DNA of 64,000 bases from CAZTGZ01 sp964613385 (GTDB lineage Bacteria > Bacteroidota > Bacteroidia > NS11-12g > UBA9320): positions 1-64,000 of the forward strand of contig CAZTGZ010000013.1 in the NCBI GenBank assembly GCA_964613385.1, written 5' to 3'. Positions 35,375 to 44,453 of the stretch are shown here, in pieces; position 1 is the first letter of the stretch, and every line of letters starts with the position of its first letter. The notes under the pieces are model-generated. The model was not told where the DNA came from. It saw only the letters and a list, made by a program, of their open reading frames with translations, and did not search any database. The position numbers and the translations under genes were made by a program.

Positions 35375-36313
35375 ATGCTGAAAGAAGGCTTATATTATGC
35401 TAAAATCCTCTTGTTCGGAGAATATGGAATTATAGAAGATTCCATGGGATTGAGCATCCCATATAGCCAATACAACGGACAGTTCAGGAAATCCGAAGCA
35501 CCGGATTCAGATCAAAAAGCATCCAATGAAGTTCTGAGGCGTTACGTAAGCCATTTACAAGCACTTTATCTCACCGGAGCGATGCCCTTTGAAATGGATC
35601 TCGAAGCCTTTATTCAAGATGTTGAAGAAGGGTTATACTTCGATAGCAGTATACCACAAGGGTTTGGTGTTGGCAGTTCCGGAGCATTGGTTGCCGCTAT
35701 TTACAGCAAATATGCCTTAGATAAAATTACTGCTGAAACCATACACAAAGATGGGATTCTGCACCTGAAAGAAATTTTCAGCACGCTTGAATCCTATTTT
35801 CACGGAAAATCTTCGGGCCTTGATCCATTGATTTGTTACCTCAATATTCCAATACTTATCAAATCAAGAAACGATTTGGACACCATTGGACTTCCGAGTT
35901 TTAACACCTCCGGAAACGGGGCTATCTTCCTACTGAATAGTGGAAGTCCCGGGGATACACAGCCTATGGTTCAGCTTTTCCTGGAAAAACTCAAGCACGA
36001 AGGATTTAGGAACCTGATGAGAATGCAGTTCAAAAAATACAACGACGCTTGTATTCAGGCATTTATCAAAGGGGATTTCAAACCTTTATTCAGAAATATG
36101 GCCAAGTTGAGCAGTCTTTTACTGGATAATTTCAGTCCTATGATTCCCAAAAATTTGGTACAGGAATGGAAGCAGGGTATTGAGAGCCAGGCCTATTATC
36201 TGAAACTTTGCGGAAGCGGCGGTGGCGGTTTTATTTTGGGTTTCACCGAAGATTTGACCAAAGCCAGAAATATGCTGAACAAGCATGAACTGGAAGTAAT
36301 TTACCAATTCTAA
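35375..36313 (+). CDS. mvk: mevalonate kinase
   Basis: 312 residues, 5 bp after mvaD. N-terminal YYAKILLFGEYGI, ATP loop GFGVGSSGALVAA (96-108), catalytic region LESYFHGKSSGLDP with Asp150, and the C-terminal motif CGSGGGGFILGF. It phosphorylates mevalonate, made by the reductase at 26971. The order kinase-decarboxylase-kinase with one promoter indicates a lower-mevalonate operon. Confidence 0.93.
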   Translation: MLKEGLYYAKILLFGEYGIIEDSMGLSIPYSQYNGQFRKSEAPDSDQKASNEVLRRYVSHLQALYLTGAMPFEMDLEAFIQDVEEGLYFDSSIPQGFGVGSSGALVAAIYSKYALDKITAETIHKDGILHLKEIFSTLESYFHGKSSGLDPLICYLNIPILIKSRNDLDTIGLPSFNTSGNGAIFLLNSGSPGDTQPMVQLFLEKLKHEGFRNLMRMQFKKYNDACIQAFIKGDFKPLFRNMAKLSSLLLDNFSPMIPKNLVQEWKQGIESQAYYLKLCGSGGGGFILGFTEDLTKARNMLNKHELEVIYQF

Positions 36314-36419
36314 TTCCAACGCGCTGTCCGGTCACAACGCATATAGAAAAAACCGGAGGCTGATTTTAAAATTCATTGCCTTTTTATCTATTGTAAGATG
36401 GTATAGCATCGGACTGACT

Positions 36420-37211
36420 ATGGTAGCACAATATTTGGCGGTATTCATCACCCTGAATCCGGTTGAAAATTGGAAGGCTGTCATATCAGACCCTAACCTG
36501 CATTTTATTGTATTATCAACCGCTCTGATAACGGCAGCAGGTTTTATCATCAATGCCTTTTATGACCTGGAAAAGGATCTCATTAATCGCCCGAACCGAA
36601 CAGTATTTGATCGCCTCATCAGTAAAAAATCATGCCTCAACATATACATATTCTTAACAGTATTAGGACTTTTTATTGCATATCAGGCCAGTTTTAACAT
36701 TTTTATATATTTCTGTTTATATGCGATCGGACTCTGGTTTTATTCGCACAAACTTCAAAAGTTCGCGCTTCTGGGCGAAATTAGTGCCTCCTTGCTCACG
36801 GTTTCCAGCTTTTTCAGCATTGGATTATATTATCACCACTTTCAATTGGTATATTTTATTTATGGCATCTGGGTAATGTTCGTAGTGTTTGGAAGAGAAT
36901 TGGTCAAGGGCATTCTGGATATAAAAGGTGATGCCATATTTGGATATAATTCAATCCCGCTGGAGATCGGCATCAAAAGCTCAAAAACAACCTTAAAAAT
37001 CATGAGCATTTTGTCGCTCATCCCGCTGGTGCTCGTCTTTTTCAATCTCAAATCAGATGCATATGATATTTGGCTGCTGCTAAATGCCCTGGTAACATTA
37101 GATATATTCAGGTTGCTGTTTCAGGTTCAGCAGCCGGCCGAATTCAGGGCGGTAAACTTCAGATACAAAGTTTTGATAGTTTCGGCAGTTCTGGGAGTAA
37201 TTATGCTTTAA
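36420..37211 (+). CDS. UbiA-family prenyltransferase (start uncertain)
   Basis: From the ATG at 36420 there are 263 residues with about eight membrane helices. Aspartate-rich motifs are NAFYDLEKDLINRP (45-58) and DIKGD in GRELVKGILDIKGD, which bind the magnesium-prenyl-diphosphate. The open frame continues upstream to 36300 without ATG, GTG or TTG and encodes a helix (FIAFLSIVRWYSIGL) that homologues would need as their first. The true start is probably a CTG or ATT near 36360-36363, next to a GGAGG at 36355-36359. The substrate (geranylgeranylglycerol phosphate, quinone or other) is open. It follows mvk, linking isoprenoid supply and use. Confidence 0.82.
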   Translation: MVAQYLAVFITLNPVENWKAVISDPNLHFIVLSTALITAAGFIINAFYDLEKDLINRPNRTVFDRLISKKSCLNIYIFLTVLGLFIAYQASFNIFIYFCLYAIGLWFYSHKLQKFALLGEISASLLTVSSFFSIGLYYHHFQLVYFIYGIWVMFVVFGRELVKGILDIKGDAIFGYNSIPLEIGIKSSKTTLKIMSILSLIPLVLVFFNLKSDAYDIWLLLNALVTLDIFRLLFQVQQPAEFRAVNFRYKVLIVSAVLGVIML

Positions 37212-40200
37212 CGTGTCAGAAAAATAGTTCCTTGCAAATGGTTGCGACTAAAATCTGAACCTGTCATTTGAATTCGATAGATATAAAGTCCCTCGGGAAG
37301 CGGTGTGCCATCAATGGTTCCATCCCATCCTTGATTCAAATCATTTGACATGTAGACCTGTTCACCCCATCTGTTAAAGATGCGGCATTCGAATGCCGGA
37401 CTGGATAAAGCGGGGCCATTCAAAACAAATTTGGTTTTCCAGATGAAATTGTCATTCAGTCCATCTGAATTTGGGCTAAAGGCGCTTGGAATCAAAAACT
37501 GCGGTTTCCCCGGAACCAGGGCCAAATTTGAAACACTGCTATCACCGCTCTGATTAAAAACGACCACTTTGTATTGATAATACCCATTCACACTTTCATA
37601 CCAAACCGGATCTTCATAATCGAGTTTTACCGCGGGTAGGTCCTGAACAAGTTGCCAGCTTCCATTGCCATGAACATAATAAAGTGATTGTCGGGCATGT
37701 ACCGGTTGCAAACCTTGTGCTGCGCTCCATCTGAGATAAGAAATATTGTTGTCGTTTATACCTTTCAGATGAACGGTCGCGCCTTCTTTGCCGGGCTCAC
37801 CTGACAATCCGCAATAATCAACGTCACGAACCTTATACCAAATAGGCTGACGCGAAGGATTGGCTTCTGCGTCGGTAAAAAAGGTATCGTTTACCGTAAA
37901 AGTCTTCTCGGGCTTTTGACCGGAAGCTAAATACCGTTCCACCTGATATTGATGGTGCAGTTTGTATGCACTCGGATTCCAGAATATTTCAACTCCTTCT
38001 GCATCGTTCACACTGACCCGATGAACATCAATTTTAGTCAGCCCGGATTGAAATTCCGGTTGTTCAGTGACTCTGTTACTTTCGGCCTTTATGGGCAAAC
38101 CATCCTGAACAGCCACAACTTTGTAGGTATATTTACGTGGGCAGAGCATAGAATCCGTGTAGGTTCTTTCTGTGCCAAATAAAGTGGCAATCAAAGCAAC
38201 AGTATCTTCTTCTGACCATCTGTAAACTTCATATCTGTCTACTCGATTCCATCCTACATAGTATGTCCAGTCCAGCCTGAGCGTTTTATCACCTGCTTTG
38301 AGAACTTGCGCAAATACCGGTATATGGGTCCTACCCTTCTTCCCTTCTGATCCGCAGACATCAGTAATGCTCAGAGCATACTCCGGCCTCAAACCCGGAT
38401 TCCTGTCTACAACTTTTCTATAGGCATTCAAGGTGTCACTCAGCACAAACACATCGTTTTTATACAATAATATCCGTTTGAAATAGTCAAAAAATATACC
38501 CGGGTAATGAACTTCTACTTGTTGACTATCATTATATGAAGCCGCACTGATATCGATAATCGGAATATTTACGGAATTAAATACTTCTATGGTATCTTCT
38601 TTGGGAATCTGGCAACCATTGGCAAAACGGGCGCTGTAGCGGAGATAGTAAGTCCCGGGTTGATCATATTTGAATTGAGTCCTGGATGTTGTTGTTGTTT
38701 GTACGTTGCCAGAGCTACCCGGAGAACCAAAATTCCAGCTCCATTGGTTGGGTATTTGATTTCCTTTAGTTGTAATTCGAAATTCAGAAGGTATTCCGGG
38801 ACAAATTACGGGTGATTTTTCCAATTCAGTTTCTCCGGCGCTTCTTCCGGTCACCTGAACACTTGCAGTATCAAAACATCCGTAGTCATGATAGGAAACC
38901 AGTTGTACTGTTCTGGTACCGGTAAAAAACACATCCAGGGTATCGGGATTGCGTTTCCCAAACAAGGTTTGATCAAGCAGCCAACGTTGGAAAGAATAAT
39001 GACTTCCGGTATTCGAAACAAAGATTTTCTCGCCCTGACAAACTGCCGAATCCGGTGATAATTGAATTCTTCCTTTTGGCATGGCATATATTTCTATCGG
39101 CGGATGATCTGAAAAATCCGCTTCACATCCCGTAGCATCCTTAACCCTGAGAACAGGTTGATATAGTTTTCGGATTTCAGTGCCGCTATGCCGGTAAATA
39201 TGGTTGGAAAGCGAAGCGGAATCTATTGGACTTCCATCCCCAAAATCAAGATAAAACTTCACATAGTTTTCACTCTTTTGAGCAAATCGGGTCAGTACTG
39301 TATCGCATCCTTTATCCCCTGTTAAGCTAAAATTAGCCACAGGTCCCCGAACGGTAATACCCTGTTGACTGGTAAAAGTATCAATACATCCAAATTGATT
39401 AAAAGCGATCTGTTGAACATAGAATTTATTATTGCCGCTATTCAACGTATAGATGTATTGAAAATCGCCTCGTTTGGCTCGGGTAATTTTTCCATCACCG
39501 GTTATCCAAATAATAGAATCTGCAAGGGATGATGTATCGCGCATCAGAACCGTTACCGGTGCACATGAGAATATGGTGTCCTGTAAGCTGAATCCCGCCT
39601 TTAAATTGCTCACTTCCACCCATTTAGTCACTGAATCTGAGCAGCCACTATATCTGGAGCTCACCAGTGTTACTTTGTATTTGCCTACCTGATTAAATCT
39701 GATTTCCAAAGTATCGGGATTCAATTGGTGCGTGCCTACATTGGTCATTGGGTCTATGAGCCACTTTAATTGATCGGGTCTTCCCTGAGTTTTATTGACC
39801 GCCAAAATTGACTGACCGGCGCACACTTTATCCTTACTCAAAACAAGTTCAGATTTTAAACCGGCTGAAATTTGTCCGGAATTTACGTATACCCCACAAC
39901 CCGCTGAATTACTCACATAGAGTCTGGCCTGATATTGTCCCTTTTCGCTAACCACCCAATCCGGATTCTCAGCTCTTTGGCCTTTGAAAGAGGAGCCCGT
40001 GTTCGGATCCGATGACCAATCGTATTTTAAAATGCCGGATGTATCGCCAAAGTGAATATTTACTTCAGGTTTAAAACGGGGTCTCACCAGTAGCGGAGTA
40101 CATCCCGTATTGGTATCCAATGCGATTTGTCCTTTTAACCCACTTACCAACACGCTTTTTTTCAAGGTGTCGTTACATTTTCCCTGAATATCGAGCCAGC

Positions 40201-42028
40201 AATATATTTCCCATAAACCGGTCTCGTTCAATTCAGCTTTTACATCATTGCCTTGCAGATAGATTTCTTTAGAAGTAGTCGGATGCTTTACTTTCCATAA
40301 ATGACGATAACCCGCATCAAGAGGTGTTGTTTTTCCCATTAACCGAATGGAGTCATTCAGACATAACTTATCCTTCGACATATCGAACTCCAATTTGGGT
40401 TCCAGCACACGCACCAGAACGGCAGTGCTATCGAATTGACAGCCGAGTGGATTGGAGCCTTTAATTTTTACCGGATAATTTCCAATTGAACCATATTGAA
40501 ACTGCGGGGTCAGATCCGCTGATTTTCCAAGTTGAGTTTTTCCATCTTCGCTCAGAAATTCCCATGAATATTGATCGTATCCATAATAAGATGGACTAGT
40601 TGTATTATTGGCAAAACCCACGGGTTGACCGGGACAGGCAATGGCCGGATTCGCAAAAAACTTAAAGGTATAGGGTTCCAAACGGATGAAATCTGTGACC
40701 ATGGCTGTATCGCTACAACCATCTGCAGATAGTATAAGGCGCACATGCCATCTGGATGGAAATGTTTGTACCGTATGCTCAAGGTCTCTGGAAGTATCGG
40801 AATACACGGAGGTTTGCGAATTGGGATCAATTACCTGCCATTTGTACTTATATGAACTTCCGATTTCAGAGTTATTTTTAATCTGCACCTTGTGCGGAAT
40901 TGCACAATGAATCGCATTTTGACTGCTAAAAGCCGCTTTAATGCCTTTGATATATACTGCGGAGTCGCTTTTCCAAATCGAAATACATCCATTGTGATTG
41001 TTTTCCAATTCCAATTTAAAGTATCCGGTATCACGAACCGAGAGTGCTACATTTTGGTTAAATGTACTCTTTTTCCCTTGAGCCGTTGATTTCCAGTTTA
41101 ATACACCCTTCACGGTTGTTAAGGTTTGTTCGAATTCGACCCATTCGCTCAGGCAAGCAGTTTTTTTAGAGGATTGAACGGAAAGAGCAAACTTTTCACC
41201 CAAAGAAACAGGTGGATTGGCCAATGCGGTATATTGGCAACCCTGTGAGGTTTTTAATGTAACTCCGGCGGCAAATACTCCGGCAGCAGTATAATTTACC
41301 AGCGGAATTTCGGTAGATGTTGCCCCGTTTTTATCGCTGCCCGGAAGGCTCCATAAGATGCTCACAGCATTTTGCCCGGGTATCAAATATTTCGCTTCGA
41401 ATTTGCTCTGATAAGGTAAACATTGATCCATGTTTGATCTTACAATTTCCAGACCTGCATCCTGATATACGGCAAAGGCATCCGGAAAAGCAGCTATACC
41501 GCGACAACCTGAAGAATCATCAACCACTAAACTCAAATGCTGCGTGCCAAATGAAGATGGAGCATAAATAAAAGAATCAGGGGTATTGCTGGAAGTTTTA
41601 CCGTTGATGATCCAGCTCCTTTGCGCAGAATTAGGTGTTCGATCAATTAAAAGCAAGGTATCTGCCCCGTTGCATAAAAGCTTTCTACTTGTTTGGAATT
41701 GTGGTTCGGGTAATGGTTTTGCAGTTGCAACAACCTCATTGGTATACAAACAAACGTCATTATTGGGCAGGGTAAGTTCCAGGTTCAGCAATACATCTCC
41801 GGCATTTCCTGCCTGAATGGCGTATCGGTCCGTGCCGACCTGCCAAACAGAATCTATCAAATACTTAAATCCACATCCGGAAGGCATTCCACTCACCTTT
41901 CCGGTGACCATGTCTAATTTACAGACAGCAAACCGGTCCGATGTGAACGTTAAGGTTGGACATTGCCCCATACCCTGCAAAGCAGTGAACAGCAAGCTGA
42001 CGAAAAGGCTTATTCTGTTTCGGGTCAT
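37208..42028 (-). CDS. giant PKD-repeat surface protein with CHU_C/T9SS sorting domain
   Basis: 1606 residues with a signal peptide ending ALQGMGQ. The body is a series of PKD/Ig-like beta domains (repeats such as YSWEFLSEDGKT, VKFYLDFGDGSPIDSAS, WSWNFGSPGSS). Fibronectin-like segments appear near residues 1230-1500. The last about 90 residues are the gliding-motility-associated CHU_C domain: FLIPSAFSPNSDGLNDNF, FNRWGEQVY, GWDGTIDGTPLPEGLYIYRI. It should be exported by the type IX system and displayed as an adhesin-like surface protein. Its stop shares TTAA with the UbiA stop. A perfect -7 element lies just upstream. Confidence 0.93.
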   Translation of the reverse strand: MTRNRISLFVSLLFTALQGMGQCPTLTFTSDRFAVCKLDMVTGKVSGMPSGCGFKYLIDSVWQVGTDRYAIQAGNAGDVLLNLELTLPNNDVCLYTNEVVATAKPLPEPQFQTSRKLLCNGADTLLLIDRTPNSAQRSWIINGKTSSNTPDSFIYAPSSFGTQHLSLVVDDSSGCRGIAAFPDAFAVYQDAGLEIVRSNMDQCLPYQSKFEAKYLIPGQNAVSILWSLPGSDKNGATSTEIPLVNYTAAGVFAAGVTLKTSQGCQYTALANPPVSLGEKFALSVQSSKKTACLSEWVEFEQTLTTVKGVLNWKSTAQGKKSTFNQNVALSVRDTGYFKLELENNHNGCISIWKSDSAVYIKGIKAAFSSQNAIHCAIPHKVQIKNNSEIGSSYKYKWQVIDPNSQTSVYSDTSRDLEHTVQTFPSRWHVRLILSADGCSDTAMVTDFIRLEPYTFKFFANPAIACPGQPVGFANNTTSPSYYGYDQYSWEFLSEDGKTQLGKSADLTPQFQYGSIGNYPVKIKGSNPLGCQFDSTAVLVRVLEPKLEFDMSKDKLCLNDSIRLMGKTTPLDAGYRHLWKVKHPTTSKEIYLQGNDVKAELNETGLWEIYCWLDIQGKCNDTLKKSVLVSGLKGQIALDTNTGCTPLLVRPRFKPEVNIHFGDTSGILKYDWSSDPNTGSSFKGQRAENPDWVVSEKGQYQARLYVSNSAGCGVYVNSGQISAGLKSELVLSKDKVCAGQSILAVNKTQGRPDQLKWLIDPMTNVGTHQLNPDTLEIRFNQVGKYKVTLVSSRYSGCSDSVTKWVEVSNLKAGFSLQDTIFSCAPVTVLMRDTSSLADSIIWITGDGKITRAKRGDFQYIYTLNSGNNKFYVQQIAFNQFGCIDTFTSQQGITVRGPVANFSLTGDKGCDTVLTRFAQKSENYVKFYLDFGDGSPIDSASLSNHIYRHSGTEIRKLYQPVLRVKDATGCEADFSDHPPIEIYAMPKGRIQLSPDSAVCQGEKIFVSNTGSHYSFQRWLLDQTLFGKRNPDTLDVFFTGTRTVQLVSYHDYGCFDTASVQVTGRSAGETELEKSPVICPGIPSEFRITTKGNQIPNQWSWNFGSPGSSGNVQTTTTSRTQFKYDQPGTYYLRYSARFANGCQIPKEDTIEVFNSVNIPIIDISAASYNDSQQVEVHYPGIFFDYFKRILLYKNDVFVLSDTLNAYRKVVDRNPGLRPEYALSITDVCGSEGKKGRTHIPVFAQVLKAGDKTLRLDWTYYVGWNRVDRYEVYRWSEEDTVALIATLFGTERTYTDSMLCPRKYTYKVVAVQDGLPIKAESNRVTEQPEFQSGLTKIDVHRVSVNDAEGVEIFWNPSAYKLHHQYQVERYLASGQKPEKTFTVNDTFFTDAEANPSRQPIWYKVRDVDYCGLSGEPGKEGATVHLKGINDNNISYLRWSAAQGLQPVHARQSLYYVHGNGSWQLVQDLPAVKLDYEDPVWYESVNGYYQYKVVVFNQSGDSSVSNLALVPGKPQFLIPSAFSPNSDGLNDNFIWKTKFVLNGPALSSPAFECRIFNRWGEQVYMSNDLNQGWDGTIDGTPLPEGLYIYRIQMTGSDFSRNHLQGTIFLTR

Positions 42029-42035
42029 GGAACCG

Positions 42036-42043
42036 CAAAGATA
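42036..42043 (-). promoter_or_regulatory. -7 element of giant surface-protein gene
   Basis: Plus-strand CAAAGATA, that is TATCTTTG on the minus strand preceded by G-C context, 7 bp before the ATG at 42028. Confidence 0.55.
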
Positions 42044-42131
42044 CGCCTCTCATTTTACCGAATTGTCAGGAAATTGTTTGTCTTATTGTGTCCCGGTCGT
42101 TTAAACCATAGATTTTTTCTAATTTCGGAAG

Positions 42132-43523
42132 ATGAAGTACGCCCTTTTAGGATGTTTATTGACCTTGGTTCAAATTCTCTATGCCCAGATTCAAATATCT
42201 GAAATTGATGCACTTAAACAGAAGAGAGACTTTTCGGGGGCGCTTGAGAAAGTAGAGCAATATTTAAAATCAAATCCCGGAACTGCCCTTGAATGGCAAT
42301 TACATGCTGAATTGACTTTTATGGAATACTATCAAAGGCAACAGCCCATGAGCACCTTTGATTTACCGAATGAGGATATTTTTTCCGACAATATTTATGA
42401 CAAACCATCGCCACCCAAAATGCCGGATACCTTGATGGTGAAGATTATAAAAAGCCTTCAAAATGCCACAAGCAAAGACCCAACCTTATCATCTGCGCAT
42501 CTCGCTATTTGTTTAACGTATGCCCAGGCAGGTCAGGCACGGGATCTCATTACCTATTTACCTGTATTTAATGTTTCACAGCCTGAATTTGTAGATGCTG
42601 CTGATCTAATGACAAAATTTGCAGATCAGTTTGTTGATCGGGGTGAATTTGATGAAGCCATGCAGGTTTATGCCGCAATCGTCATGTTGTATCCACAGAA
42701 TGGTGACGTACAGAGCAAGATGTCCAAACTGTTTTTTGACAAAGGCATACTTAAGGCTTCAGAAGCCTATCTCAAAATGTTTTTAGCATCCGGTTCGGCC
42801 AATGCCGATAGTTATGCGACCATGTTCGAATGTGCTTCTTTAATGGGATTATATGAAGAAGCCGAGACTTGTCTGGCATTGTGGTCCGGATTGGAAAAGA
42901 AAACCATCTACCTATCATATGAGGGTTTGTTGGATTGGTATAACAATGAGGAATCTAAATTATCATGGGATAAGTTCCAAAAAAGTCCGGACAACAGTCT
43001 TTCCATCGGTGCCATGGTCCAATACATGAACCGACCTGACTTCAATAATTCACTGAGCGACTTTGACTATCTCATGAAACTGGATTTGCCTGATCCTTAT
43101 AAAATCGTCATTATAGACAAGTATCGAACCTTTTTCCCTTCATCCTGCGCAATCCGGCATCATTACACCGAAATGCTCACAGCCTACCAACGGTATTCGG
43201 ATGCACTCGATATATTTTACTCGTCATCGACAGAGAATTGCGAAGATAAGGTGAAGATGGCGCATGACTTTTATGCAGGATGGTGTAATTATCGATTGAA
43301 ATCCTATGCAGAAGCCACCATGCATTTTACCCGGGTTTTAAACAGCACGGATCCGTTTCAACAAAGTTGCGCCGCATATTTTCTTGGGAAAATGATGGAA
43401 GTTAAAAACGATTTTACTAAGGCCACTGAATTTTATACTTTAGGAAAAGCTTATGCAAAAAATGGAAAATTTGGCAAATTGTGCGAAATGAATCTGGCGT
43501 ATTTGGAACAAAATGAAAATTAG
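42132..43523 (+). CDS. secreted TPR-repeat protein
   Basis: 463 residues with a signal peptide ending LYAQ (about residue 19). The mature part is alpha-helical with TPR-like repeats (ALEKVEQYLKSNPG, EAMQVYAAIVMLYP, EATMHFTRVLNSTDP, ATEFYTLGKAYAKNG). It is likely a periplasmic scaffold; partner unknown. It diverges from the giant surface-protein gene by about 100 bp. Its TAG stop shares TTAG with the stop of the opposing FemAB-like gene. Confidence 0.8.
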   Translation: MKYALLGCLLTLVQILYAQIQISEIDALKQKRDFSGALEKVEQYLKSNPGTALEWQLHAELTFMEYYQRQQPMSTFDLPNEDIFSDNIYDKPSPPKMPDTLMVKIIKSLQNATSKDPTLSSAHLAICLTYAQAGQARDLITYLPVFNVSQPEFVDAADLMTKFADQFVDRGEFDEAMQVYAAIVMLYPQNGDVQSKMSKLFFDKGILKASEAYLKMFLASGSANADSYATMFECASLMGLYEEAETCLALWSGLEKKTIYLSYEGLLDWYNNEESKLSWDKFQKSPDNSLSIGAMVQYMNRPDFNNSLSDFDYLMKLDLPDPYKIVIIDKYRTFFPSSCAIRHHYTEMLTAYQRYSDALDIFYSSSTENCEDKVKMAHDFYAGWCNYRLKSYAEATMHFTRVLNSTDPFQQSCAAYFLGKMMEVKNDFTKATEFYTLGKAYAKNGKFGKLCEMNLAYLEQNEN

Positions 43524-44452
43524 ATGGACAAACCTAAAATCCTACGCTTCCTCATTTTGTAATACACCTTGGGGGTTCCGCCAAATCCCCTGAAAAATTC
43601 CTCAACACCGGGCAAAACAGAACCTTCAAAATCGAACACTTCAAATCCCTCGCTACGCGCACGTTGAATGGCCTGATCCATTAGCCAGGTCATGGCTTGT
43701 TTGCTTTTCCCTAATGCTGAACTCGTGCCCAAATAATACGTGCAAACCCCTTTGTATTTCAATACCAACATTCCGGACAACCATTCATCTCCGGACCAAC
43801 ATTCGAGTATGTCCATCAATTCCGGTTTTACATGCTGAATCAGGCATCTCACTTTGTCCACTGAATGCGATTTCCCAAGCTCTTTGGACTGAAGATGTTT
43901 CTGCAAATGACGAATGAATATATCCGAAGAAGGATTCACTTTTAACTCGAAGGATTGTGTATCAGGTTTTTTAAGGCTTCGATGATGTCTGTTGGAGTAG
44001 GCGTTGTGTTCATCCTTTAAGTTCAGATGATAGGTAATTCGTGGTATGATCTGATACTTCCCCCAGATAAAGGGAAGCAATGCGTTGAAGGATGTGTGGA
44101 ATTGCATATCAAACCATTGCACGTGCTCCATAGATTTAAGGATGACATCCAAAATTTGGTAATGCTCGGTTGTTTTCCTGTATTCAGATGATTCAGATTT
44201 ACCAAAAAGCACACCCTGAAACTGACAAAATGCAGGCATGAAACAAGTCGACAATCCCCATTTTTTTCCGGGAAAGAACGGCATTATTGCCATCCATTTT
44301 TCACCATCAAGTACAATCCATCCTTCGCAATCGGGCGCAATACACCTCAAATAATCCGCAGTAGAATACATACTTCCCTGTGGCGAGGAAAGAACAAAGG
44401 AATCCCATAGCTCCTTATTCCAGTGCTGTTGGTCCCATTTAATTAGTTGCAT
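43520..44452 (-). CDS. GNAT/FemAB-like acyl- or aminoacyl-transferase
   Basis: 310 residues, cytosolic. The C-terminal half has the GNAT fold pattern: GMLVLKYKGVCTYYLGTSS, a helix KSKQAMTWLMDQAIQRA, then FEVFDFEGSVLPGVEEFFRGFG, typical of Bacteroidota proteins related to FemAB and to exopolysaccharide-linked GNATs. The N-terminal half is a second, degenerate GNAT-like domain. The substrate is not deducible; envelope or polysaccharide modification fits the neighbourhood. The start lies 1 bp after the T9SS propeller gene's stop. Confidence 0.75.
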   Translation of the reverse strand: MQLIKWDQQHWNKELWDSFVLSSPQGSMYSTADYLRCIAPDCEGWIVLDGEKWMAIMPFFPGKKWGLSTCFMPAFCQFQGVLFGKSESSEYRKTTEHYQILDVILKSMEHVQWFDMQFHTSFNALLPFIWGKYQIIPRITYHLNLKDEHNAYSNRHHRSLKKPDTQSFELKVNPSSDIFIRHLQKHLQSKELGKSHSVDKVRCLIQHVKPELMDILECWSGDEWLSGMLVLKYKGVCTYYLGTSSALGKSKQAMTWLMDQAIQRARSEGFEVFDFEGSVLPGVEEFFRGFGGTPKVYYKMRKRRILGLSI

Positions 44453-44453
44453 G

